From assembly GCA_025060055.1 (NCBI GenBank), contig JANXCK010000270.1, positions 1 to 5,104 on the forward strand: a stretch of 5,104 nucleotides of DNA, read 5' to 3'. The notes beneath the pieces are model-generated. The model did no database searches and was not told where the DNA came from. It saw only the letters and a program-made list of their open reading frames with translations. This stretch comes from Fimbriimonadales bacterium (GTDB lineage Bacteria; Armatimonadota; Fimbriimonadia; Fimbriimonadales; GBS-DC). Shown in pieces: positions 1-5,104 of the stretch (its first letter is position 1; each line of letters starts with the position of its first letter). The translations under genes and the position numbers were made by a program.

Positions 1-59
1 TCGACCAAGCTGCCTTTGCAGAAATGCGACGACGAGGATGCCGTCGTACCTTGCCACGG

Positions 60-1418
60 TTAACGCGCTTGAAACGGCACAATCTGGCTGATTGCGCGTG
101 TGCGCCGATCGTTTGTGAACGCTATCACCACAGCGTAGTAGGTGCGCCCGCTGACCAGCACAGGACCCCGATAGACCAGCGAAGTCATCGGCGCGAACAC
201 TTTCGCTGCACCCGGGTTGCTCAGGTCAGCGGGAAAGTAAGGTCGGACATTATAGTCGGGAAAACGATCGTAGATGAGAACTAAGTAGTAGTCGGCATTC
301 GGTACGGGCGTCCACTCCAGAATCAAGCCTTCGACAATCTGGTTAGGCTGCGGGCGTGTGAGGGCAATCGGCGTAAACGGACGCGCACTGACGCGATTGC
401 TCCGCCCTGACACCGTGCCTGGCAGGTCATTCAGGTAGTCGGTGTTCAGCGCGACTATCTCGTAGAAGTAGGTCTCGTTTGGCTGGAGCGTCGGGTCTAA
501 GTCGGCGAAGAAGTCCGCCAACGGGTCGCGTAGAAACGCAATCGCGTTGCGGTTCAGTTCGTCGACGGTGCGCCCGCGATAGATTCCGTAGCCTAGCAGA
601 CTGGTCTGTTCTCGATACTCCCAGCGGAGGTCGACTTCGATCCAGTAGTCGCTGGCGGCGCGTGAGGCAAGGGTGCGTCGAGGGCGCGGCTGGTCGTCGA
701 ACAGGGCACGAATGGCGTTGTACGCCTCGCGTTCCCGCGCGTCGCGCGTGGCAGTAAGCACGCGCGGCATCGTCCACGCCGTCGCCTCGAGGTTCAAAGG
801 CGTCTGCACAGGGCGGTTCACCGAGCGGTTCAGCGTGAAACTGATTATGGTCGTCTGCCCCGCGATCACTCGCGCTGTCTGCTTAGTGTTCTCGTAGTCG
901 GGCGCTGAGGCAACAACAGGGTAGTCGTAGCCTGCCGGCAATCCCGTAATCCGATAGAAACCCCGCCGATCGGTCAGCGCGAACGCGCTGCTCAGTGCGC
1001 CGCCTGCAAACACCCGCGCACCTTCTATGCCCGCGTTGAACGCATCGCGCACAAAGCCCTCAATCGTGCCCTGACGGTCAACAGGCGCGATCATGATGTT
1101 CACATTCTTGCTCTGGCTGTTTTCGAACACCTGCGCCACGTTCTGCCCCGTATACTCCACACCGTTGATGACCGCACGCGCCCGAATCACAGTGAACCGT
1201 TCAGGCACATTGGTCAGGTAGTAGGTGCCGTTGTGCAGCGAGCGCGTAGCACTGTTCGGGGCGTTGTCGACAAACACCTCTGCGTCGGCGACGGGTTCGC
1301 CCTCGATGTCCGTAATCGTGCCTGAAACCACACCCACCTTGTTCTCACCACCGCAGCCTGCCATAGAAAGTGCCACGGCGATTGCAAACAGACCCCAAAG
1401 CGATTTGTGCCTCATCAT
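60..1418 (-). CDS. Secreted lipoprotein with carboxypeptidase-regulatory-like and fibronectin-III-like domains
   Basis: Predicted lipid-anchored envelope protein of 452 residues; specific function unknown. Seen: a basic start (MRHK), a hydrophobic stretch, then a lipobox ending SMAGC with Cys22 as the likely acylated residue. Two carboxypeptidase-regulatory-like beta-sandwiches follow, at about residues 29-111 (SGTITDIEGEPVADAEVFVD) and 117-198 (EGFVRDAFNAGIEGARVFA, then DRRGFYRITGLPAGY). After an Arg-rich linker come two fibronectin-III-like regions, about 255-347 (YGIYRGRT, ETYFYEIVALN) and 348-452 (LEWTPVPNADYYLVLIYD). Such modules usually mediate surface binding or scaffolding; no catalytic motif is visible. 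The start is uncertain: ATG at 1418, ATG at 1415, or TTG at 1424. The TTG has a weak GGTGA 7 bases upstream, while a better AGGAG at 1450-1454 is too far from any of them. The gene lies just after a terminator and shows no clear promoter. The reading frame and lipoprotein call are solid; the fibronectin-III assignment is by eye. Confidence 0.85.
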   Translation of the reverse strand: MMRHKSLWGLFAIAVALSMAGCGGENKVGVVSGTITDIEGEPVADAEVFVDNAPNSATRSLHNGTYYLTNVPERFTVIRARAVINGVEYTGQNVAQVFENSQSKNVNIMIAPVDRQGTIEGFVRDAFNAGIEGARVFAGGALSSAFALTDRRGFYRITGLPAGYDYPVVASAPDYENTKQTARVIAGQTTIISFTLNRSVNRPVQTPLNLEATAWTMPRVLTATRDAREREAYNAIRALFDDQPRPRRTLASRAASDYWIEVDLRWEYREQTSLLGYGIYRGRTVDELNRNAIAFLRDPLADFFADLDPTLQPNETYFYEIVALNTDYLNDLPGTVSGRSNRVSARPFTPIALTRPQPNQIVEGLILEWTPVPNADYYLVLIYDRFPDYNVRPYFPADLSNPGAAKVFAPMTSLVYRGPVLVSGRTYYAVVIAFTNDRRTRAISQIVPFQAR

Positions 1419-1457
1419 ACACAAGGACGATTCACCGCTTGGGGTGTTTCTCCTGCG

Positions 1458-1487
1458 AAAAAAGGGACAGCGCCTTTGCTGTCCCTT
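1458..1487 (-). terminator. Rho-independent terminator after the second PEP-CTERM gene
   Basis: A perfect 10-bp stem (AAGGGACAGC at 1462-1471 with GCTGTCCCTT at 1478-1487) encloses a 6-base loop. Read on the minus strand it is followed at once by six T (1458-1463 are A on the plus strand; the innermost two also pair in the stem). It starts 26 bases after the stop of the PEP-CTERM gene at 1514. It lies only about 40 bases before the lipoprotein start, so it should separate the two genes unless it leaks. Confidence 0.9.
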
Positions 1488-1513
1488 GTATGGCCATCTA
1501 CGATAGGAGGATA

Positions 1514-2158
1514 TTAGCGAGAGCGACGGCGCCGCAGCAGGCAGCCCAGCCCTGTCATCAGTGCCATCATGCTGGCAGGTTCAGGTGCAGCCGTCCAATC
1601 CTGTTCCACCAGTAGCAGTCCCGCTGCCGAGCCAGCGCGCCCGCCTCCGAGCAGCTGGAAACTCTCATACACGGTGACATCGTTCGCAGGCGTGGCGAGC
1701 GAGACAGGGATCGTGACGCTGAACACGCCGTCCGAACCACCTGCATACGCGTCGCCGCGAAACTCGCCGCTGGCTTCCCACAGGATCCTATTGTCCGAGT
1801 TGCGCACAACCTTCTTGTACCAACTGATAATCCCGAAGTCAAATACATACCCCGCAATCACAAAGTTGAAGCCGCTCAGGTAAGGCAAGCTGTTGGATGG
1901 GTCGCTAATCGCGTAGTTGCCGAAGAAGCTGCCATTGGTAAACCCTGTTCCCATACCGATAATCAGTGGGTGCGGTGTCGCTGCACTGGTTAGAAAAGTG
2001 ATTCGGGGCAGTGGGTTGTTTTGCACAAGAGTCGGCACACTGACGGAAGTTGAGGGCGGGTTCAACGCGCCGACACTATTCAAAATCGTCACATTCCACG
2101 AGGCGAACGCGCTCGTGGCGACCACTAACACTCCAAGCAGTGTGATGAACCGTTTCAT
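1514..2158 (-). CDS. PEP-CTERM sorting-domain protein (downstream paralog)
   Basis: Predicted exported protein of 214 residues, function unknown. Seen: a Sec signal peptide (MKRFITLLGVLVVATSAFA, likely cut before SWNV), a beta-rich, cysteine-free body, and a C-terminal PEP-CTERM tail: PEPASM, a short hydrophobic stretch (MALMTGLGCLL) and the basic end RRRRSR. In the known family this tail is recognised and removed by exosortase, and the protein goes to the cell surface or an extracellular polysaccharide matrix. The body aligns along its whole length with the gene at 2343-2990, with about half the residues identical by eye. Shared blocks are ASWNVTILNS, LNPPST, GFNFVI, KKVVRNSDN, PANDV and LLLVEQDW. 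I recognise no named domain in the body. The ATG at 2158 has GGAGG (2166-2170) 7 bases upstream. A sigma-54-type promoter lies at 2213-2228 and a terminator follows at 1458-1487, so it looks monocistronic. Confidence 0.93.
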   Translation of the reverse strand: MKRFITLLGVLVVATSAFASWNVTILNSVGALNPPSTSVSVPTLVQNNPLPRITFLTSAATPHPLIIGMGTGFTNGSFFGNYAISDPSNSLPYLSGFNFVIAGYVFDFGIISWYKKVVRNSDNRILWEASGEFRGDAYAGGSDGVFSVTIPVSLATPANDVTVYESFQLLGGGRAGSAAGLLLVEQDWTAAPEPASMMALMTGLGCLLRRRRSR

Positions 2159-2165
2159 GGTCTTT

Positions 2166-2170
2166 CCTCC
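2166..2170 (-). promoter_or_regulatory. Ribosome binding site of the downstream PEP-CTERM gene
   Basis: GGAGG on the minus strand, 7 bases before the ATG at 2158. It fixes this start codon and rejects the overlapping out-of-frame ATG about 18 bases upstream. Confidence 0.85.
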
Positions 2171-2212
2171 GTTTCATCGTGGCGCAAGGACATCGCGCAC
2201 TGCTCTATAAAA

Positions 2213-2228
2213 AGCAATTCCTGTGCCA
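2213..2228 (-). promoter_or_regulatory. Sigma-54 (RpoN) -24/-12 promoter of the downstream PEP-CTERM gene
   Basis: Minus-strand TGGCACA, then GGAA, then TTGCT. The GG and GC doublets are 12 bases apart, as required for the -24/-12 elements, and the match to the consensus TGGCACG-N4-TTGCW is off by one base. Transcription should start near 2202, giving a leader of about 44 bases that contains the GGAGG. Sigma-54 promoters need an ATP-dependent enhancer-binding activator, so expression is probably conditional. A matching element in the same place before the paralog supports the call. Confidence 0.82.
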
Positions 2229-2245
2229 AACGCGCTTTTTCATCC

Positions 2246-2260
2246 AAAACCTGGTATTTT
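2246..2260. promoter_or_regulatory. Putative activator or architectural site upstream of the downstream sigma-54 promoter
   Basis: AAAACCTGGTATTTT on the plus strand. The related AAAACTGGTAGTTTT stands before the paralogous gene. In both cases CTGGTA begins exactly 37 bases from the -12 C of the sigma-54 promoter, although the bases between are poorly conserved. I infer a shared protein-binding site; it could equally be retained ancestral sequence. Confidence 0.45.
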
Positions 2261-2276
2261 TGTCTTTTTTGGTCGG

Positions 2277-2312
2277 AAAGCAAATCGGGCGGGGAAGAAC
2301 TGCCCCGCCCGA
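2277..2312 (-). terminator. Rho-independent terminator after the first PEP-CTERM gene
   Basis: A perfect 10-bp G+C-rich stem (TCGGGCGGGG at 2285-2294 with CCCCGCCCGA at 2303-2312) has an 8-base loop. On the minus strand it is followed by the modest T-rich run TTTGCTTT. It starts 30 bases after the stop at 2343. The T tract is weaker than that of the terminator at 1458-1487, but the stem is very stable. On the plus strand no T run follows, so it works in one direction only. Confidence 0.8.
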
Positions 2313-2342
2313 CGCCATCGGGATGAAGTTCTCGAGGGTCGC

Positions 2343-2990
2343 TCAGCGCTTACGGCGACGCAGTGCGACGATGCCCACCAAGCCGCTGCTTAGCGCCAGC
2401 ATGCTGGCAGGTTCGGGCACCCAGTCTTGCTCCACCAGCAACAGACTGGCAGTTGAGACGGGGTCAGTCGACAGCACGAACAGTACGAAGTTCTCGTATA
2501 CGGACACATCGTTGGCGGGTGCGGCAAGCGTGACGGGAATAACTGTGCTAAATGTGCCGTTTTGCCCGCCGAAGCCAGCACCTGCAAACATCCCAGAGCC
2601 GTTGTAGAGAATAGCGTTGTCGGAGTTGCGGACGACCTTCTTCTGCCAGATAATCATCGCGCTGCCGTCTACGATGCCCGAAATCACAAAGTTGAACCCT
2701 GTGAGCAGGCTCATGTTGCCCGCCTGCGGGCTGATTCGGTAAGCGCCAGAGAAAGTGCCGTTCAAGAATCTTGTGCCGTCGCCAACCAGAATCGGGTTCG
2801 GATTGCCCAAAGCAGTCAGAAAGGTCACTTGAGGCAGTGGGCTATTGTTCACGAGCGTCGGCACGGTCACCTGAGTAGAGGGTGGGTTCAGTACCCCGCT
2901 ACTGTTGAGTATCGTCACATTCCACGACGCGAACGCGCCAGTCGCCAGAGCGCTGGCTACTACAACCAAACTAATCGCTCGCCTCATCAT
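2343..2990 (-). CDS. PEP-CTERM sorting-domain protein (upstream paralog)
   Basis: Predicted exported protein of 215 residues, function unknown. Seen: a signal peptide (MMRRAISLVVVASALATGAFA, likely cut before SWNV), a body with no cysteine at all, and a PEP-CTERM tail of VPEPASM, the hydrophobic stretch LALSSGLVGIVAL and the basic end RRRKR. The family role of the tail is recognition by exosortase for surface or matrix delivery. The body is a full-length paralog of 1514-2158 and differs mainly in the loops before LLLVEQDW and after KKVVRNSDN. The ATG at 2990 is chosen because AAAGGAGG (2997-3004) lies 6 bases upstream. The frame stays open to a TTG at 3068, but that codon falls inside the sigma-54 promoter and the extension would put charged residues before the signal peptide. 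It has its own promoter (3068-3083) and terminator (2277-2312). Confidence 0.94.
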   Translation of the reverse strand: MMRRAISLVVVASALATGAFASWNVTILNSSGVLNPPSTQVTVPTLVNNSPLPQVTFLTALGNPNPILVGDGTRFLNGTFSGAYRISPQAGNMSLLTGFNFVISGIVDGSAMIIWQKKVVRNSDNAILYNGSGMFAGAGFGGQNGTFSTVIPVTLAAPANDVSVYENFVLFVLSTDPVSTASLLLVEQDWVPEPASMLALSSGLVGIVALRRRKR

Positions 2991-2996
2991 ATTCTT

Positions 2997-3004
2997 CCTC
3001 CTTT
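2997..3004 (-). promoter_or_regulatory. Ribosome binding site deciding the start of the upstream PEP-CTERM gene
   Basis: AAAGGAGG on the minus strand, 6 bases before the ATG at 2990. This near-perfect Shine-Dalgarno sequence decides between 2990 and the longer open frame that reaches 3068. Confidence 0.9.
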
Positions 3005-3067
3005 GCGGCTTGCGGGCGTATCGGGCGTAATAGAGCAAGTCCCCCAAACAAGCCTCACTCTTAGACA

Positions 3068-3083
3068 AGCAACTTGCGTGCCA
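3068..3083 (-). promoter_or_regulatory. Sigma-54 (RpoN) -24/-12 promoter of the upstream PEP-CTERM gene
   Basis: Minus-strand TGGCACG, then CAAG, then TTGCT: a full match to the sigma-54 consensus TGGCACG-N4-TTGCW with correct GG-to-GC spacing. Transcription should start near 3057, leaving a leader of about 67 bases ending in AAAGGAGG. This requires an RpoN holoenzyme plus an enhancer-binding activator. In other bacteria PEP-CTERM genes are tied to RpoN and the PrsK/PrsR two-component system, which makes this biologically sensible. Confidence 0.9.
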
Positions 3084-3101
3084 AAGTTTCTGATTAGTTT
3101 G

Positions 3102-3116
3102 AAAACTGGTAGTTTT
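3102..3116. promoter_or_regulatory. Palindromic putative activator site upstream of the sigma-54 promoter
   Basis: AAAACT-GGT-AGTTTT is a perfect 6+3+6 palindrome, and its CTGGTA begins 37 bases upstream of the -12 C, exactly as in the copy at 2246-2260. A dyad with a conserved distance from the promoter is what a dimeric regulator would need. It is closer to the promoter than most sigma-54 enhancer sites, so another role, such as a repressor or a DNA-bending protein, is possible. Confidence 0.5.
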
Positions 3117-3134
3117 GGGAGTATGCTCGCCTTA

Positions 3135-3289
3135 TACCAATCGGGGTTTCAAATGACGCATTGTCGTGTACGGCTAAAGCCGTTGCTATGCAGACCAAGC
3201 CGACCTCCGTCGGCTGTAGCCCGCGCAGGTGGGCTTTGTCGGCACAGGAACGGCTTCAGCCGTGTTTCACTTGACACCCCCAATCGGTA
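3135..3289. mobile_element. Putative MITE-like non-autonomous element with imperfect terminal inverted repeats
   Basis: The left end (3134-3155, starting ATACCAATC then GGGG) and the reverse complement of the right end (3268-3290, starting ATACCGATT then GGGGG) match at about 18 of 22 positions with one gap. Trimmed to TACC...GGTA, the element is about 155 bases long and is flanked on both sides by TTA (3132-3134 and 3290-3292), a possible target-site duplication. It encodes no protein. Inside are four consecutive hairpins. It fills the gap between the stop of tgt and the regulatory region of the PEP-CTERM gene. The transposase family cannot be named from this one copy, and the TTA repeat is short enough to be chance. 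Confidence 0.5.
3170..3263. repeat. Cluster of four short hairpins (REP-like palindromes)
   Basis: Four inverted repeats lie in a row: 3170-3183 (ACGGCT-AA-AGCCGT), 3198-3215 (AGCCGAC-CTCC-GTCGGCT), 3218-3235 (AGCCCGC-GCAG-GTGGGCT, one G-T pair) and 3250-3263 (ACGGCT-TC-AGCCGT). The outer two share the same stem. The style resembles dispersed palindromic repeats found in many copies in some bacterial genomes. Lying downstream of tgt, the transcribed hairpins could protect the 3' end of its mRNA. There is no T run on the minus strand, so an intrinsic terminator is unlikely. Confidence 0.75.
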
Positions 3290-3301
3290 TTACAGAGTCT
3301 C

Positions 3302-4372
3302 TCACAGGTCGCCCGCATGGATTGCCTTGCGGATTTGCGCCATCCGGCGGGCGTAGTAGGCGAGGTTGTGGTAGGTCGCAAGGCGCAATCCCAGCAGTTC
3401 GCCCGCGCGAAACAGGTGGTGAATGTACGCCAGCGAGTAGCGCTGGCATACCCAGCAGTCGCACTCGGGGTCAATCGGCTCACAGCGTTCCTGATACTGA
3501 GCGTTGCGCAGGTTCAGCCTGCCGCGCGTTGTGAACACTGCCCCGTGTCGCGCCAAGCGCGTGGGCAGCACGCAATCGAACATGTCCACACCCTGCTGCA
3601 CAGCGTGCAGGATGTCGTCAGGCGTGCCCACGCCCATCAGGTAGCGTGGCTTGTCGGCAGGCATGCGCGGCGCGATGAACTCCACGATGTGCCGCATTGC
3701 CTCAATCGGCTCGCCCACCGAGACGCCCCCAATCGCATAGCCGGGCAAATCCAACGCACTAATCTGCTCCAAGCTCATCAGGCGCAAGTCTTCGTAAACA
3801 CCCCCCTGAATGATGCCAAAGAGTGCGCCCACTTCCCTTGCCAGCCATGCTTGCTTACTCCGCAGTGCCCACTGGTGAGTACGCTCAGTGGCGCGGGCGA
3901 CCTCGTCGTAGCTGGCGGGATAAGGGGGACACTCATCGAAAGCCATGATGATGTCGCTGCCAAGATTTTGCTGAATCTGAATCGAGCGCTCCGGTGTGAA
4001 ACGATGTTCCGAGCCGTCGATGTGCGAACGGAAGGTGACGCCATCGTCGTCGATTTGGCGCAGCGCGGCGAGGCTGAACACTTGGTAGCCCCCGCTGTCG
4101 GTCAAAATTGCGCCCGACCAGCTCATAAAGCGGTGCAATCCGCCCAAGCGGGCGATGCGCTCGTCGCCGGGACGCAAATACAGGTGGTAGGTGTTGCCCA
4201 GAATAATCCTGAAGCCGAGCTGCTCCAGCTCGTCTTGGCTGAGCGTTTTCACGCTCGCCTGCGTGCCAACGGGCATAAACACGGGCGTCTCAATCACGCC
4301 ATGCGGCGTGTGCAGCCTGCCAACGCGGGCATGCGAGCGCGCAGACCGATGCACAATCTCAAACTCAATCAC
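3302..4372 (-). CDS. tgt: Queuine/preQ1 tRNA-ribosyltransferase (tRNA-guanine transglycosylase)
   Basis: Cytoplasmic enzyme that swaps guanine-34 of tRNAs with GUN anticodons for preQ1, the base-exchange step of queuosine synthesis. The 356-residue protein shows all expected features: FMPVGTQASVK near the N-terminus, TDSGGYQVFS with catalytic Asp92, FDEC with Asp146 and Cys148, GIIQGG at 186-191, GGVSVGEP at 215-222, FDCVLPTR with nucleophile Asp266, and the zinc site Cys304-x-Cys306-x2-Cys309-x25-His335. Cys148 and the Val of SVGEP match the residues that mark bacterial preQ1-using enzymes rather than the eukaryotic queuine type. It ends soon after the zinc His, some 20 residues shorter than E. 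coli Tgt, with nothing essential lost. The start is GTG at 4372, whose GTGA overlaps the stop of the upstream ATPase gene; no strong ribosome binding site is seen, suggesting translational coupling. No preQ1 riboswitch is visible. Confidence 0.97.
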   Translation of the reverse strand: MIEFEIVHRSARSHARVGRLHTPHGVIETPVFMPVGTQASVKTLSQDELEQLGFRIILGNTYHLYLRPGDERIARLGGLHRFMSWSGAILTDSGGYQVFSLAALRQIDDDGVTFRSHIDGSEHRFTPERSIQIQQNLGSDIIMAFDECPPYPASYDEVARATERTHQWALRSKQAWLAREVGALFGIIQGGVYEDLRLMSLEQISALDLPGYAIGGVSVGEPIEAMRHIVEFIAPRMPADKPRYLMGVGTPDDILHAVQQGVDMFDCVLPTRLARHGAVFTTRGRLNLRNAQYQERCEPIDPECDCWVCQRYSLAYIHHLFRAGELLGLRLATYHNLAYYARRMAQIRKAIHAGDL

Positions 4373-5104
4373 GACTCGTACACGCCCGCGTATACCGCCT
4401 GAATCACCTCGTGAGGCGTGGTGATCCCGCGCAAAATTTTGTCGCGCCCGTCGTCCAGCATGGTACGGAAGCCCTCTTTGAGTGCAATCTGCATAATCTG
4501 GTCGCTGGAGGCGCGGTTCACGATTGCCTCACGAATGGCGGGGCTGATTCGCAGCAGTTCAAAAATGCCCGTGCGCCCGCGATAGCCCGTGTGCAGGCAC
4601 TTCTCGCAGCCCCTGCCCGTCCAAAACCGCGCCTGCGCCAGCCACTCCTGCGGGATTTTCAGCGCGGCGATCTCGTCGGGCGTGGGCTGATACGGCACGC
4701 GACAGTCGGGGCAGATGATGCGCACCAGTCGCTGCGCCATCGCGCACTGCAAGGTCGCCGCAATCAGATAGTCCTCTGCCCCCATGTCGATCATGCGACT
4801 CAGCGTCTCAATCGCGTTGTTCGTGTGCAAGGTCGACAGCACCAGATGCCCTGTAAGCGCGGCTTGGATGCCAATCTGCAGCGATTCGCGGTCGCGTATC
4901 TCGCCAATCATAATCACATCGGGGTCGTGGCGCAGCATCGCCCGCAACGCACGCGGGAAAGTGATCTTCTCCGTTACCTGTACCTGCATCACATTATCGG
5001 GAAACTCGTACTCCACAGGGTCTTCCACTGTCACGATGTTGCGTCGCACGCGATCGAGCGTGTGCAGTGAGGCGTACAGCGTGGAGGTTTTTCCAGAGCC
5101 TGTG
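4369..5104 (-). CDS. GspE/PilB-family secretion or type IV pilus ATPase (N-terminal part outside window)
   Basis: Cytoplasmic hexameric ATPase that drives assembly of a type II secretion pseudopilus or a type IV pilus. Only the last 244 residues lie in the window. In order: Walker A TGSGKTSTLYASL right at the edge, the Asp box VEDPVEYEF, Walker B VIMIGEIRD (about 63-71), the His box LSTLHTNNA (His103), and a zinc-binding four-cysteine region (CPDC at 131-134, CEKC at 166-169). It ends with the usual C-terminal EGFRTMLDDGRDKILRGITT. The frame is open through 5103, so apparent internal starts such as the GTG at 5049 are not real. TVEDPVEYEF and TGHLVLSTLHTN look a little closer to GspE than to PilB, but this fragment cannot decide. 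All key ATPase motifs are intact. The stop overlaps the tgt start by 4 bases, implying one operon. Confidence 0.95.
   Translation of the reverse strand, partial: TGSGKTSTLYASLHTLDRVRRNIVTVEDPVEYEFPDNVMQVQVTEKITFPRALRAMLRHDPDVIMIGEIRDRESLQIGIQAALTGHLVLSTLHTNNAIETLSRMIDMGAEDYLIAATLQCAMAQRLVRIICPDCRVPYQPTPDEIAALKIPQEWLAQARFWTGRGCEKCLHTGYRGRTGIFELLRISPAIREAIVNRASSDQIMQIALKEGFRTMLDDGRDKILRGITTPHEVIQAVYAGVYES

Noticed and set aside
29..47. Hairpin ACGACG/CGTCGT after the lipoprotein stop as a terminator
   Set aside because: The stem is only 6 bp and is followed on the minus strand by GCATTTCTGC, with no real T run. The window end also prevents seeing what follows.
427..777. Minus-strand frame of 116 codons inside the lipoprotein gene
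   Set aside because: It is a shifted frame of the lipoprotein coding sequence with an arginine-rich, low-complexity translation and no ribosome binding site; the main frame has clear domain patterns throughout.
2204..2229. Sigma-70-type reading of the same region (TTGGCA and TATAGA)
   Set aside because: The spacer would be only 14 bases, and the pair is not conserved before the paralog, while the -24/-12 elements are.
2991..3068. N-terminal extension of the upstream PEP-CTERM protein to a TTG at 3068
   Set aside because: The TTG falls inside the sigma-54 promoter, upstream of the predicted transcript start, has no ribosome binding site, and would bury the signal peptide behind a charged segment.
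3170..3263. Hairpin cluster as an intrinsic terminator of tgt or as a CRISPR array
   Set aside because: No hairpin is followed by a T tract on the minus strand, and there are no regular direct repeats with equal-length unique spacers.
3317..4402. Long open plus-strand frame of 361 codons opposite tgt
   Set aside because: It is the mirror of a clearly conserved tgt gene with every catalytic and zinc residue in place. Its translation has no recognisable motif and reflects the codon bias of the real strand.

Overview
The window is a gene-dense stretch of a bacterial chromosome, and every supported gene reads on the minus strand, so transcription runs from high to low coordinates. In that order it holds: the C-terminal part of a GspE/PilB-type secretion or pilus ATPase (4369-5104, cut by the window edge); tgt, the tRNA-guanine transglycosylase of queuosine synthesis (3302-4372), overlapping it by 4 bases; a roughly 155-base non-coding element full of hairpins with imperfect terminal inverted repeats (3135-3289); two tandem paralogous PEP-CTERM secreted proteins (2343-2990 and 1514-2158); and a lipoprotein with carboxypeptidase-regulatory-like and fibronectin-III-like domains (60-1418).

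The organism is a Gram-negative-type (diderm) bacterium, since PEP-CTERM proteins go with exosortase and an outer surface or extracellular matrix. The mix of PEP-CTERM proteins, beta-sandwich lipoproteins, a GspE/PilB ATPase and dispersed ACGGCT-type hairpins reminds me of Armatimonadota, but nothing here proves the phylum.

The most interesting part is the control of the PEP-CTERM pair. Each gene has its own sigma-54 (RpoN) promoter of the TGGCAC-N5-TTGCT type (3068-3083 and 2213-2228). Each also has a similar A/T-flanked CTGGTA motif exactly 37 bases upstream of the -12 C, a strong GGAGG ribosome binding site and a rho-independent terminator just after the stop. The two genes are therefore separate, duplicated transcription units, probably under one enhancer-binding activator. 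This fits the known link between PEP-CTERM proteins and the PrsK/PrsR/RpoN system. No exosortase, RpoN or PrsR gene is in the window.

The hairpin element lies between tgt and the first sigma-54 promoter. Its paired ends and a flanking TTA direct repeat suggest a small non-autonomous mobile element (MITE-like). The lipoprotein gene begins only about 40 bases after the second terminator and has no obvious promoter of its own.
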